From Candidatus Peregrinibacteria bacterium (GTDB lineage Bacteria; Patescibacteriota; Gracilibacteria; UBA1369; LOWO2-01-FULL-3), in contig JAUYJL010000010.1 of assembly GCA_030688025.1 (NCBI GenBank), positions 1-64,000 on the forward strand: 64,000 nt of DNA, given 5' to 3'. Every line of letters begins with the position of its first letter. Position 1 is the first letter of the stretch. A program made the position numbers and the translations under genes. Positions 44,853-53,343 of the stretch are shown one piece after another. Below the pieces are notes generated by a model. That model was not told the origin of the DNA. It saw nothing but the letters and a program-made list of their open reading frames with translations, and made no database searches.

Positions 44853-45662
44853 ATGCAAAAAATAAATGTCAAAGGAACTGAAATCGTAATTTTTCAGCAG
44901 AGAGATGATGATTACATCTCGTTGACTGATATTGCGAGTCGGAAAAATTCGTATGCACCCAAAGATGTTGTAAAAAATTGGATGCGTTCAAGAAGCACAA
45001 TAGAGTTTTTGGGACTTTGGGAGAAAATTAACAATGCAAATTTTAAAGGGGTCGAATTCGACTCCTTTAAAACCGAAGCTGGAACAAATGCTTTTGTGCT
45101 TACTCCTCAAAGATGGATAGAAAAAACCAATGCGGTAGGTATTGTTTCTAAATCGGGAAAATACGGTGGTGGTACTTTTGCCCACAAAGACATAGCTTTT
45201 GAGTTTGCCTCTTGGATTTCTCCAGAGTTCAAACTTTATTTGATCAAAGAATTCCAAAGATTAAAACAGGATGAAAATGAAAGAAAATCGTTTGGATGGG
45301 ATGCTCGGCGTTTGTTGGCGAGAGTGAATTACAAAGTCCATACCGATGCCGTGAAGGAGAATTTAATTCCTGAAAATATTTCAAAAAGACAAATTGAATT
45401 CATTTATGCGGATGAGGCGGACGTGCTCAATGTGGCTTTGTTTGGTATGACGGCAAAAGAATGGCGCGAGCAAAATAAAGGTAAGGAAGGCAATATTCGT
45501 GACTACGCAAATATTACTCAATTGGTTTGCTTGGCCGGACTCGAAAGTCTAAACGCGGAATTTATACGGGAAGGCTTGGTGCAGGGGGACAGACTGGAAA
45601 GATTGAATAAGATTGCGATTATTCAAATGAAATCTCTGTCGGGGAATGCGGGGCTGAAATAA
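44853..45662 (+). CDS. KilA-N domain protein
   Basis: 269 residues. Residues about 15-130 form a KilA-N DNA-binding domain (DDDYISLTDIA, NWMRSRSTIEFLGLWE, GGTFAHKDIAFEFASWISPEFKLYLIKEF, the last part being diagnostic). KilA-N proteins are typical of phages and mobile regions. The C-terminal half (about 150-269) resembles the companion domain in stand-alone bacterial KilA-N proteins. It sits inside a duplicated region, directly followed by a fusion of a terminator half and a uvrD fragment. Confidence 0.88.
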   Translation: MQKINVKGTEIVIFQQRDDDYISLTDIASRKNSYAPKDVVKNWMRSRSTIEFLGLWEKINNANFKGVEFDSFKTEAGTNAFVLTPQRWIEKTNAVGIVSKSGKYGGGTFAHKDIAFEFASWISPEFKLYLIKEFQRLKQDENERKSFGWDARRLLARVNYKVHTDAVKENLIPENISKRQIEFIYADEADVLNVALFGMTAKEWREQNKGKEGNIRDYANITQLVCLAGLESLNAEFIREGLVQGDRLERLNKIAIIQMKSLSGNAGLK

Positions 45663-45720
45663 AAATAGCCCACACCTTTCGTGTGATCTATCGCTTTTTG
45701 TTGCTCTGCATTGAAATCCA
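45661..45720. pseudogene. Duplicated uvrD 5'-end fragment joined to a half terminator
   Basis: About 45 bp (45676-45720) match the first 13-15 codons of the UvrD-like gene (44006-44051) with few changes, in the same minus-strand orientation and encoding MDFNAEQQKAIDH. It is preceded by AAAAATAGCCCACACCTTTCG, which resembles the first half of the rpsA terminator (46953-46986). This marks a recombination junction. Confidence 0.75.
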
Positions 45721-45731
45721 TATAAATATAA

Positions 45732-45758
45732 AAAAGGGCTTAAACTATAAGCCCTTTT
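45732..45758 (-). terminator. Terminator of SLH gene 2
   Basis: AAAAGGGCTT and AAGCCCTTTT around a short A/T loop; symmetrical, so it could stop transcription from both sides. Confidence 0.75.
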
Positions 45759-45797
45759 AAATCTCTATTCAAACGATTTTACTATCGTTAAAAAATA

Positions 45798-46427
45798 TTA
45801 TTTCACAACATTCATAAGATTCTTGATCATTTCTTGCGCTCTGCCATTTGTTAAAGGAATATCCGGGAGAAAAGAGTCATTGTTAAATGGTGTTGGGCTA
45901 GTGATTATCCCAACAGAAGCTGATTCATGGATATAAGTATAATATTTATTCCCCGAAATATCATTATAGGCAAGTTTTGGATTGGATTGTATTACTACAG
46001 GATCTTTTATTTCATGATAAGCATTCCAAAATATTTGCATAGCTTCAGCCCTATTAATTGAGGAAGAAGGATTAAAGTTACCAGTAGCAGGAGTATAGTT
46101 GGGGACATAGCCTTTACTGGCCATGTAACATATATAACCTTCATCGGGGATACCTTTGGTGTCTAGAAAACAATCTTTATGATTAGAAAGTGGATCGGTA
46201 TTGTTATTGCCATTATCGTTTCTCAATTCTATGGCTACCAATCTATAGAAATCAGCCTTAGTTATATTATCGTTAATAAAAATAGTACCGATGCCAACAG
46301 GAGGAGTGCTTTGAATAATTCTCCTCGTTCTCCCCTGAAACATTCCTGAATTCGTCGAAGCAAGTACTAGAGCCACGACGGCCAGCACTCCAACGATAGA
46401 AAGTAAAACTTTTGTTTGTTTTGTCAT
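45798..46427 (-). CDS. SLH-domain surface protein, copy 2
   Basis: 209 residues from the ATG at 46427 (MTKQTKVLLSIVGVL, identical to copy 1 at the start). Signal anchor followed by ALVLASTNSGMFQGR. SLH-like repeats at about 55-130 (FYRLVAIELRND..., SINRAEAMQIFWNAYHEIKD) and 150-205 (YTYIHESASVGIIT...). Paralogue of 44171-44707 made by tandem duplication together with the uvrD 5' end and the promoter region. Copy 2 carries an extra segment of about 30 residues. Confidence 0.82.
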   Translation of the reverse strand: MTKQTKVLLSIVGVLAVVALVLASTNSGMFQGRTRRIIQSTPPVGIGTIFINDNITKADFYRLVAIELRNDNGNNNTDPLSNHKDCFLDTKGIPDEGYICYMASKGYVPNYTPATGNFNPSSSINRAEAMQIFWNAYHEIKDPVVIQSNPKLAYNDISGNKYYTYIHESASVGIITSPTPFNNDSFLPDIPLTNGRAQEMIKNLMNVVK

Positions 46428-46519
46428 TTTTGTTTTTGTTGTTAATGAAATTAAACTAAATATATCATAACACACCCCCCCTCGACGCAACTCGAAATAT
46501 TCGGAATAAATTGTGTATT

Positions 46520-46825
46520 CAAATCCAAATTCATACAAATTTTAAGAAAATTTTACCGATTAATGAGAAAATCCATTTGGTCGCTTCCCAAAGGGAAACC
46601 AATAAATTTTTAAATAGTAATTTTAAAGCGTATTTGGAGAAACAAGCTAAAAGTCATCATAGTATAGATATTGATGTTGAGATCACCCCTTTTTTTAATG
46701 AAAAATGTCTTCAGATAGTTGATTTTGTTTCTTGGTCACTATTTAGATCTCGTGAACATGGGGACAATTTTTATCGTAATTTAATAAAGAATATCCTCGT
46801 GGAAGAAAACGATCTTTTTCCATAA
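46520..46825 (+). pseudogene. DUF3800 protein, C-terminal remnant
   Basis: The frame reads KCLQIVDFVSWSLFR then EHGDNFYRNLI, the typical end of DUF3800 proteins (RNase H-like, often in mobile regions). The N-terminal catalytic part is absent, and the upstream side merges with the duplicated SLH promoter region, so it was probably cut by the duplication. An apparent TTG start at 46511 is not convincing. Confidence 0.6.
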
Positions 46826-46837
46826 AATCCAACATAA

Positions 46838-46914
46838 AAAAAAGAACCTTGTTCGCCGAGACTTGCGCCTCAAGAGGAACCATACGGAGCCCCACGAACA
46901 AGGAATTACCTTAT
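46838..46914 (-). ncRNA. Candidate structured small RNA with three-way junction
   Basis: On the minus strand a consensus-like promoter (46921-46949) precedes a stretch without ORF. The ends CCTTGTTCG (46903-46895) and CGAACAAGG (46855-46847) form a 9-bp stem. Inside are two hairpins: GGGG-CT-CC-GTAT-GG-TT-CCTC and GAGGC-GCAA-GTCTC with a GNRA loop. It ends in TTCTTTTTTTT, so the outer stem also acts as terminator. I do not recognise the family. Confidence 0.55.
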
Positions 46915-46920
46915 GACTCA

Positions 46921-46949
46921 ATTATATATGGAAAATAAAAAATAGGCAA
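46921..46949 (-). promoter_or_regulatory. Promoter of the 46.8-kb small RNA
   Basis: Minus strand TTGCCT (46949-46944) and TATAAT (46926-46921), spacer 17 bp. Confidence 0.65.
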
Positions 46950-46952
46950 ATA

Positions 46953-46986
46953 AAAATAGCCCATACCTTTCGATATGGGCTATTTT
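46953..46986 (-). terminator. rpsA terminator
   Basis: AAAATAGCCCATA and TATGGGCTATTTT, an almost perfect symmetrical hairpin 9 bp after the rpsA stop. Confidence 0.85.
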
Positions 46987-46995
46987 CTATGAGTA

Positions 46996-48171
46996 TTACT
47001 TCGCCTCCTCTTCCTCTGCTACCTCCTCCACTTTTTCCTCTTCAGCATCCTCTTTTTTCGCTTTCTTTTTCTTCTCAGTTGTTTCAGTCATAGCTTTGAC
47101 AGAAAGTCCAACTCTGTGGTCCTCAGGATCAATGGCGATAACTTTCGCTTTCACTTTTTCGCCGACCTTTAGATATTGAGTAATATCAGGATTCTCGTCG
47201 CCTGTAACTTCGCTTACATGGATAAGACCATTGATATCATTTTCAAGTTTCATGAATGCTCCAAACGGAGTGATTCTGTTGATTTCGCCTTCTACAACAG
47301 TTCCGACTTCGTATTTCTTTGTAGCTTCGACCCAAGGATCCGGAGTCAATCTCTTCATAGAAAGACTAATCTTATCCTTGTCCTTTCCGATGACCATAAC
47401 TTCAACGTCATTGCCAAGTTTTCCGTAGTCACGAGGGTCTTTAACATGTCCCCAAGCGATTTCTGAAATATGTACAAGTCCTTCAAGACCTCCGAATGTA
47501 ACGAAGATACCGAATTTAACGATACCACTAATCCTTCCTTTAACTTTTTGCCCGACATCAAGTTTGTCGAGTGCTACTCCTCGTGTCTCTTCTTCCGCCG
47601 CTTTTTCAGATAGAATTAATTTTCCACCTTCACGATCAAGGTTAATGATACGTACAGTAAGAGGAATTCCAACAAGCTTTCCAAGTCTTGCAAGGATTTC
47701 GTTGCTGTCTGCGCCGTCGACTCTAGGATAGTGCAATGGAGCAAGTTGTGAAACCGGGATGAATCCTTTGATTCCATCGATATTAAGGAGAAGACCTCCT
47801 TTATTCGCTTCATTCGCCATAACCTGAATAGATTTGTCGCTTTCGTGAGCATCCACAAATTTCTTCCAAGTTTTTTCTTGGCTCGCTTTCCTCAAAGACA
47901 AGACAATAAGTCCATCTTCGTTCTCTTCTTCCAAAACATAAGCATAAATAGAGTCGCCAGGTTGAAGAGTTTTTAGGGTGTTAAGGCTATCATTAGCCTC
48001 TTGTCCTGAAATAATACCTGTAGATGTACCTTCCAAATCTACAAGAACTTTGTTCTTGATTACGCTTACAACAATTCCATCTACGAATGTACCTGGAACC
48101 GGTGGGTTGAGCACGCCACTAGAGGCAATCAGCTCATCCATAAGCGCACTTTTGGTGTATTTATTAGCCAT
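46996..48171 (-). CDS. rpsA: 30S ribosomal protein S1 (four S1 domains)
   Basis: 391 residues. Four S1 RNA-binding repeats at about 25-95, 105-180, 200-270 and 285-355; the third and fourth are clearest (GKVKGRISGIVKFGIFVTFG-type and INRITPFGAFMKLENDINGL). The C-terminal about 35 residues are a Lys/Glu-rich tail. Four-domain S1 proteins are common in Gram-positive-type and reduced bacteria (six in E. coli). It helps bind mRNA on the 30S subunit, which may matter in a genome with few Shine-Dalgarno sites. Confidence 0.92.
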   Translation of the reverse strand: MANKYTKSALMDELIASSGVLNPPVPGTFVDGIVVSVIKNKVLVDLEGTSTGIISGQEANDSLNTLKTLQPGDSIYAYVLEEENEDGLIVLSLRKASQEKTWKKFVDAHESDKSIQVMANEANKGGLLLNIDGIKGFIPVSQLAPLHYPRVDGADSNEILARLGKLVGIPLTVRIINLDREGGKLILSEKAAEEETRGVALDKLDVGQKVKGRISGIVKFGIFVTFGGLEGLVHISEIAWGHVKDPRDYGKLGNDVEVMVIGKDKDKISLSMKRLTPDPWVEATKKYEVGTVVEGEINRITPFGAFMKLENDINGLIHVSEVTGDENPDITQYLKVGEKVKAKVIAIDPEDHRVGLSVKAMTETTEKKKKAKKEDAEEEKVEEVAEEEEAK

Positions 48172-48387
48172 AAATTGCGTTTAGCAGGACCTTTTAATAT
48201 TTATAAGCTTTTGTGCATAAAGGTGGTCCATGCCGTAAAAATCCATTTACTAACAAAAGCACAGGGGATTATAAAAAGAATTGAGGGGATTGTCAAAGGG
48301 AAATCATTAAAAATTTATAAACTTTATTCTGTAGCTTTAAAACTGCTTCAAGTTATAATAAAAAACACTATAAATCCGAATATAACC

Positions 48388-49134
48388 ATGTTCAAACCGA
48401 AAACAGAAAAAATAGCCAATATTGTCAAAATCACCCCCAAGGTGATAGAAGAACTACAAGCCCTATTAAAAGGAAAAACTTGTGTTTACATAGACTATGC
48501 AAATGTAAGACCATGGTCGGAAAAACTGAAATGGCATATCGATCTTACAAGACTTAAACAATTCTTGGATTCTTTTGAGAATATAAGAGATGTAAATCTT
48601 TACAGCGGTACTTTGGAGGGGGATACACAATCCGAGAAAGAAATAAAAAATATCAAGGATTATTCGTACTGTCTTCGAACAAAACCTGTAAAAATCATGA
48701 ATTTCTCGATAGACGTGAGAGGTATAGCCTCAATGCAGGAGAAATCATTGCTTACACAATTCATACGCAGATGCCTGCTCCGCAAATATAATCCGGAAGT
48801 TATAGAATACTTAAACAAGCGCTTCAAAGACATGAATAAGCTTGGAGAATTTTTCATAAAAGACAGAAAATGCAATTTCGACGTTGAAATAGGAGTAGAT
48901 ATGCTTTTAGATTCGGAAAAGAACAAGTTTGATACTTGCGTATTATGGAGTGGCGATAGTGACTTTCATGATCCATTGAAAAAACTTCTTATCGAGAAGA
49001 AGAAAGTTATTCTTTTTGCTACAGCAAGACGCGTAGCAAAAGAGTTGAATGATTTAACGAAACAAGGATTAATAATTTTTGATATACAGAAAATTAGGAA
49101 TTTTATTTGTTGGAATCGTGAACTTTTGAAGTAA
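48388..49134 (+). CDS. NYN (LabA/PIN-like) domain protein
   Basis: 248 residues from the ATG at 48388 (an open frame begins at 48175 but its first 71 residues are not protein-like for this family). CVYIDYANVRPWSEKL carries the first acidic residue, FDVEIGVDMLLDSE the second, and CVLWSGDSDFHDPL the third, matching the NYN nuclease core. These enzymes are predicted RNases. No partner is evident. Confidence 0.85.
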   Translation: MFKPKTEKIANIVKITPKVIEELQALLKGKTCVYIDYANVRPWSEKLKWHIDLTRLKQFLDSFENIRDVNLYSGTLEGDTQSEKEIKNIKDYSYCLRTKPVKIMNFSIDVRGIASMQEKSLLTQFIRRCLLRKYNPEVIEYLNKRFKDMNKLGEFFIKDRKCNFDVEIGVDMLLDSEKNKFDTCVLWSGDSDFHDPLKKLLIEKKKVILFATARRVAKELNDLTKQGLIIFDIQKIRNFICWNRELLK

Positions 49135-49173
49135 AAAGCAAAAGAGCCCTCCTCGCGGAGAACTCCAAGCTCT
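49131..49173 (-). terminator. clpC terminator
   Basis: Minus strand AGAGC...GCTCT enclosing CTCC-GCGA-GGAG with a GNRA loop, followed by TTTTGCTTTTTAC; about 90 bp beyond the clpC stop. Confidence 0.6.
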
Positions 49174-49260
49174 AGAATCATTGATCCTAAAGATCGGCAC
49201 AATAGTATCAAAAAAATAGATTAAAATCAACTCCAAATCATTAAAAATTATTACACCACT

Positions 49261-51876
49261 TTACACCTTCACCAACTCCACCCCCTTCGGACCTTTCTTC
49301 ACGATTTTCACTTTGTCGTGTTCTTTGAAGGCTCCATCCAAGAATTTTTGTGTCAAAGGATCTTCGACAAGTTCTTGAATAGCACGTCTTACAGGACGAG
49401 CACCGTATTTTGGATCATAACCGACTTCCGCCAAGACATCCAAAGCCGAAGGAGTAACCTCAAGGCTAAGATTTTTTGGTTTAATACGATCCATCAATTT
49501 ATTCAAATTTAGTTGAACGATTTCTTTGATATTCGCATTTGTAAGAGCGTGGAACACGACAACCTTATCTATTCTATTCAAGAATTCAGGTTTGAAGTGA
49601 TCTTTCAGTTCTTTCAAAATCTCGGATTTCATTGACTCAAAGCCTTTCTCGGCTTTTGCTATTTCGCTACCTTGTGCCGCAAATCCGATTGGCGCCGCTT
49701 TATCTGTAAGTTTTTTAGCACCGATATTTGAAGTCATTACGATAATAGTATTTTTGAAATCGACTTTTCGGCCTTTTGCATCAGTAAGTTCACCATCTTC
49801 AAGAATTTGAAGAAGCAAATTAAACACATCAGGATGAGCTTTTTCAATCTCATCAAAAAGTATTACACTATAAGGTTTTCGTCTAACGGCTTCTGTAAGC
49901 TGTCCGCCATCTTCATAACCAACATATCCCGCAGTCGCACCGACAAGCCGTGAAGTATTATGTCGTTCCATGAATTCACTCATATCGATTTTGATAAGAG
50001 CATTTTTGTCATTGAAAACTTCTTCGGCGATGGCTTTCACAAGCTCAGTTTTACCAACTCCAGTAGGCCCCATAAATATAAATGAACCAATAGGGCGTCT
50101 CTCGTCAGCGAATCCCGCACGTGATCTACGAATAGAATTACACACAGCACTCACAGCTTCTTCCTGTCCGATAATTCTCGTTCTGATAGATTCCTCCAAA
50201 GAGTTCAATTTCGAAATATCGTCCTTTAGAAGCCTTGTTACAGGAACTCCAGTCATCGTTGCAACAACTTCTGCAATGTTATCAGCAGTGACTTTTTCGC
50301 GTTTTGATCTTGGAGTTTTTATGAATTTTTGTTCTTCGATTTTTTTCAAAACATCAAGTTCCTCATTTCGAAGAGCGGCCGCTTTTTCATAATCTTGTTT
50401 CGAAACACATTCTTCTTTGTTTTTCATTACAGTATTTAATTTTTTCTGCATTTTTTTAACCTTATCGTTGTTTGAAACCTTGTTTATGCGTTTTTTCGCA
50501 GATGCCTCATCGATCAAATCGATAGCTTTATCTGGCAAAAATTTATCATTCAAATATCTTTTCGAAAGCACTACTGCAGACGAAAGAGCTTCGTCAGTAA
50601 TCAGCAAATTGTGATGTTCCTCAAAAGATTCTCGAATGCCATGCAAAATTTCCAAAGTCTCCGATGGCGAGGTTTCCTCTACCACAACAGACTGAAATCT
50701 TCTTTCAAGTGCCGCATCTTTTTCAATATGTTTCCTATATTCGGTAGTGGTAGTCGCACCGATAACCTGAACTTTACCTCTAGACAAAGCCGGTTTTAGG
50801 ATATTCGCCGCGTCCAAACTTCCCTCGGCACTTCCAGCTCCCATAACCGTGTGAAGTTCATCAATAAATAAAATTACATTGTCTTGGCTCATTACTTCTT
50901 CAAGGATTTGTTTGATTCTTTCCTCAAATTCTCCTCTGTATTTTGTGCCGGCAACGATCGACGCCATTGAAAGAGATAAAATTCTCTTATCTAACATATT
51001 ATCAGGCACTTTCTCCGCCGCAATAGCCTCCGCAAGTCCCTCGCAAACTGCAGTTTTACCAACTCCGGATTCTCCTATAAGAACAGGATTATTTTTTGTT
51101 TTTCTGGAAAGAATACTTATTACACGTTCAATTTCTTTTTTACGTCCAATAATAGGGTCCAATTTTCCTTTTTTAGCCTCATCGACCAAATCGGTAGTAA
51201 AGTAATCCAAAGCGGGAGTAGTGGTCTTTTTGCCACCCTGCGCAGATGCTTTTTTCTTTTTATAATTAGGAGCCTCGTCCTTCATTTGTCCATTCATCAT
51301 GCCCTGAAGTCCAGCCAAGAAAAACTCGATAGGATTCATGCCATTAGCGTTTTTTGGAGGCATATGTACTCCGCTGGATGTTTCATCCATTGTTCCGCTT
51401 TTAGGATCATAATTTTTCGCTCTATCAAAAATTTCAAGAATTTGCGCTTTGACGTCGGCAGGGGAGACCTTCATGTTCTCCAAAATCACAGTTGCGGCCG
51501 TATTGTCTTGAGAAACAAGAGAAAGAAGAAGATGCTCTGTCCCGACAAAAGAATGTCCATTTTCGTGAGCAAGTTTTACGGCTTCCTCTATAACCTCTTT
51601 TGCGAAACCGGAAAGGCCAGTGGCCTGACCCGCGCTCGCAACATTAGAAGAAGCATTTCTTCCAACGGTTTTGAGGACAAGATTTACGTTGTCCAAAGAA
51701 ACTCCAAAATTCAATAGTACAGAGGCGCCAAGAGAATTTTCTTGAGCCAAAATTCCCATAAGAATATGTTCTGTCCCGACATAATTCAGATTCGCATCTT
51801 TCGCTTTTTCCTGCGCAACGACCAAGGCTTTTTTCGCCTCTTTCGTAAACTTTTCAAATTGATTGAATTCAGTCAT
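49261..51876 (-). CDS. clpC: ATP-dependent Clp protease ATPase subunit ClpC
   Basis: 871 residues. Two N-terminal Clp_N repeats (about 1-150, e.g. NYVGTEHILMGILAQEN), a low-complexity linker, first AAA+ module with GESGVGKTAVCEGLA and LFIDELHTVMGAG, a middle region holding a UVR-like segment (KEECVSKQDYEKAAALRNEE) that marks ClpC rather than ClpB, and the second AAA+ with GPTGVGKTELVKAIAE. The C-terminal D2-small domain is intact. It unfolds substrates for ClpP. A CIRCE element lies about 110 bp upstream, so HrcA heat-shock control is likely. Confidence 0.95.
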   Translation of the reverse strand: MTEFNQFEKFTKEAKKALVVAQEKAKDANLNYVGTEHILMGILAQENSLGASVLLNFGVSLDNVNLVLKTVGRNASSNVASAGQATGLSGFAKEVIEEAVKLAHENGHSFVGTEHLLLSLVSQDNTAATVILENMKVSPADVKAQILEIFDRAKNYDPKSGTMDETSSGVHMPPKNANGMNPIEFFLAGLQGMMNGQMKDEAPNYKKKKASAQGGKKTTTPALDYFTTDLVDEAKKGKLDPIIGRKKEIERVISILSRKTKNNPVLIGESGVGKTAVCEGLAEAIAAEKVPDNMLDKRILSLSMASIVAGTKYRGEFEERIKQILEEVMSQDNVILFIDELHTVMGAGSAEGSLDAANILKPALSRGKVQVIGATTTTEYRKHIEKDAALERRFQSVVVEETSPSETLEILHGIRESFEEHHNLLITDEALSSAVVLSKRYLNDKFLPDKAIDLIDEASAKKRINKVSNNDKVKKMQKKLNTVMKNKEECVSKQDYEKAAALRNEELDVLKKIEEQKFIKTPRSKREKVTADNIAEVVATMTGVPVTRLLKDDISKLNSLEESIRTRIIGQEEAVSAVCNSIRRSRAGFADERRPIGSFIFMGPTGVGKTELVKAIAEEVFNDKNALIKIDMSEFMERHNTSRLVGATAGYVGYEDGGQLTEAVRRKPYSVILFDEIEKAHPDVFNLLLQILEDGELTDAKGRKVDFKNTIIVMTSNIGAKKLTDKAAPIGFAAQGSEIAKAEKGFESMKSEILKELKDHFKPEFLNRIDKVVVFHALTNANIKEIVQLNLNKLMDRIKPKNLSLEVTPSALDVLAEVGYDPKYGARPVRRAIQELVEDPLTQKFLDGAFKEHDKVKIVKKGPKGVELVKV

Positions 51877-51988
51877 TTTTATTTTTTATTAAATTTATCA
51901 ATAAATTCTACCACAAAACGCTGACATTTTCACCCCCCTAAGACTGATTTATCCTTTACGTAAAAGGAAAACCTTGTCCGGTAAAATA

Positions 51989-52015
51989 TTAGCACTTGCT
52001 ATTATTGAGTGCTAG
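51989..52015 (-). promoter_or_regulatory. CIRCE element (HrcA operator) upstream of clpC
   Basis: TTAGCACTT, nine bases, GAGTGCTAG: seven of nine positions in each half match the CIRCE consensus TTAGCACTC-N9-GAGTGCTAA pairing. It overlaps the last codons of the upstream lipoprotein gene, so the clpC promoter lies at or inside that gene's 3' end. hrcA is not in the window. Confidence 0.85.
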
Positions 52016-53210
52016 AAATCTTACTTGACATGAGTAGAATAATATCGCGGTATTCTTTATTTCCGCTTAGGGCAAATGTGTAACCGCCTACCTTTACAAA
52101 TATACTGATTGTGCCATCGGTGCTTGTTTCCACGGCTTCAAATGCTCCGAACTTGAGTTTTTTGCCGGAAGGTAAATCTCCGGAAAGAAGATCAAGTCCG
52201 ATAATTTCTTCGCCGTCAGCCGTCTCAGTGAAGGAATAATGGTAGGAAGATCCCGTAAGAGAAGCTTTTTCTCCGGAGTAATACCATTTCGCAGGATATT
52301 CACCTTTAAAGTGAAACGGCATACTTTCAAAAATAGAAAATTTCATATCGAGTATCGGCAAATTTTCTTCCGAAACGGAAGAAGAATCTTCCTCTTGAAC
52401 CGCTGTGGAATCTGAAATTTCAGAAGTAAATCCGGTAAATTTAAAGCTAGAAAGTATATTGTTGTAAGATTTTTTATTCTCAGCGACGGAAGGATTTCCG
52501 GCCACAAAAGAAAGCTGATAAACAAGCCCATTCCTATACAAATAAACATCCTCATTATTATCGCGGAGAATTCTAAGCGCATCCAATGAATCTTCGCCAA
52601 TTTTATTTAAATATCCGGAAGGATCGCTCATTTGAGGCAAATTTTTATCGGCATAAGCAAACAATGCATCTTTTATCGAATCTTTATTTGGCGCTACAGG
52701 ATCAAAAACAAAAGGGGTCTGAAGTATGGAAACCATATCCGGTTTTCCTGAAGTCTCATTTTTCAAGCTGGGAGCGGTAAGAACAATACTGTCGCCAAGA
52801 TCCTCTAGTTCCCAATCATTTGGATAATTTATTCCAAATCCAAGATCGGTATTCTTATATGAAACCAAATCTTTATCGGTTTTGTTTTCGGAAAGAACCT
52901 CAAGCACAGACACGCCGGAAACCTCAAAAACATCATCTTTTGTGTTCATAAAGCCCATCACCTGAACTTTGTTATCAATATATTCGGCACTTCCAAGGTT
53001 TAAAACAAGACTTCGCAGAGGAGTTGTTTTGTTTTTTTCATCTACAAGAATATGACTGCCACCGGAAGTATAAGAAGAAGGCTTCTCCTTCAAAACGCCG
53101 ATTTTAGTGGTGACATTAGCATCATCTTTAAAAAATCCTCCGACGCTACAGCCATAAGCAAAAACAGCAGAGACCAAAAGCACGGAAAAAATAAAAATCT
53201 TTTTATTCAT
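52002..53210 (-). CDS. Putative lipoprotein, 402 aa, with PsbP-like segment
   Basis: A signal sequence MNKKIFIFSVLLVSAVFAYG is followed by Cys21, a plausible but not ideal lipobox (FAYGC). Residues about 115-240 contain YKNTDLGFGINYPNDWELED, the start pattern of PsbP/DUF-type domains common in exported proteins. About 255-300 are Ser/Glu-rich, then a second similar domain follows. It would sit on the outside of the membrane. Its 3' end carries the CIRCE operator of clpC. Confidence 0.75.
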   Translation of the reverse strand: MNKKIFIFSVLLVSAVFAYGCSVGGFFKDDANVTTKIGVLKEKPSSYTSGGSHILVDEKNKTTPLRSLVLNLGSAEYIDNKVQVMGFMNTKDDVFEVSGVSVLEVLSENKTDKDLVSYKNTDLGFGINYPNDWELEDLGDSIVLTAPSLKNETSGKPDMVSILQTPFVFDPVAPNKDSIKDALFAYADKNLPQMSDPSGYLNKIGEDSLDALRILRDNNEDVYLYRNGLVYQLSFVAGNPSVAENKKSYNNILSSFKFTGFTSEISDSTAVQEEDSSSVSEENLPILDMKFSIFESMPFHFKGEYPAKWYYSGEKASLTGSSYHYSFTETADGEEIIGLDLLSGDLPSGKKLKFGAFEAVETSTDGTISIFVKVGGYTFALSGNKEYRDIILLMSSKISSTQ

Positions 53211-53238
53211 AAATATTCATTTTTAATTTTTAAACATG

Positions 53239-53267
53239 TTGCATTATATATGATTTTATGATTAAAT
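53239..53267 (+). promoter_or_regulatory. Possible promoter of the argF-argG leader
   Basis: TTGCAT (53239-53244) and TTAAAT (53262-53267) with 17-bp spacing; an alternative -10 TATGAT is at 53257-53262. Either start would place the transcript 5' end only a few bases before the leader ATG at 53275, making that ORF nearly leaderless. Confidence 0.4.
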
Positions 53268-53274
53268 AAAAGCG

Positions 53275-53343
53275 ATGTATAAGCAAACAATAATAACAAT
53301 AAGGCAAACCCCACTGGCGAAGCTTATAAGGCGTCAGTGCTGA
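53275..53343 (+). CDS. Arginine leader peptide, 22 codons
   Basis: ATG at 53275 to TGA at 53341. Residues: MYKQTIITIR then QTPLAKLIRRQC. It has three Arg codons: AGG at position 10 and the tandem AGG-CGT at 19-20. The ORF runs into the first arm of a hairpin that competes with a terminator just before argF. This is the layout of a ribosome-mediated attenuator leader peptide. No Shine-Dalgarno is seen, as for most genes here. Calling it translated is inference. Confidence 0.6.
   Translation: MYKQTIITIRQTPLAKLIRRQC

Noticed and set aside
48175-48387. N-terminal extension of the NYN protein
   Set aside because: The extra 71 residues show no relation to NYN proteins; the ATG at 48388 gives a normal start.
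49131-49205. A third small RNA next to clpC
   Set aside because: The hairpin with T run is adequately explained as the clpC terminator; the promoter-like match upstream is weak.
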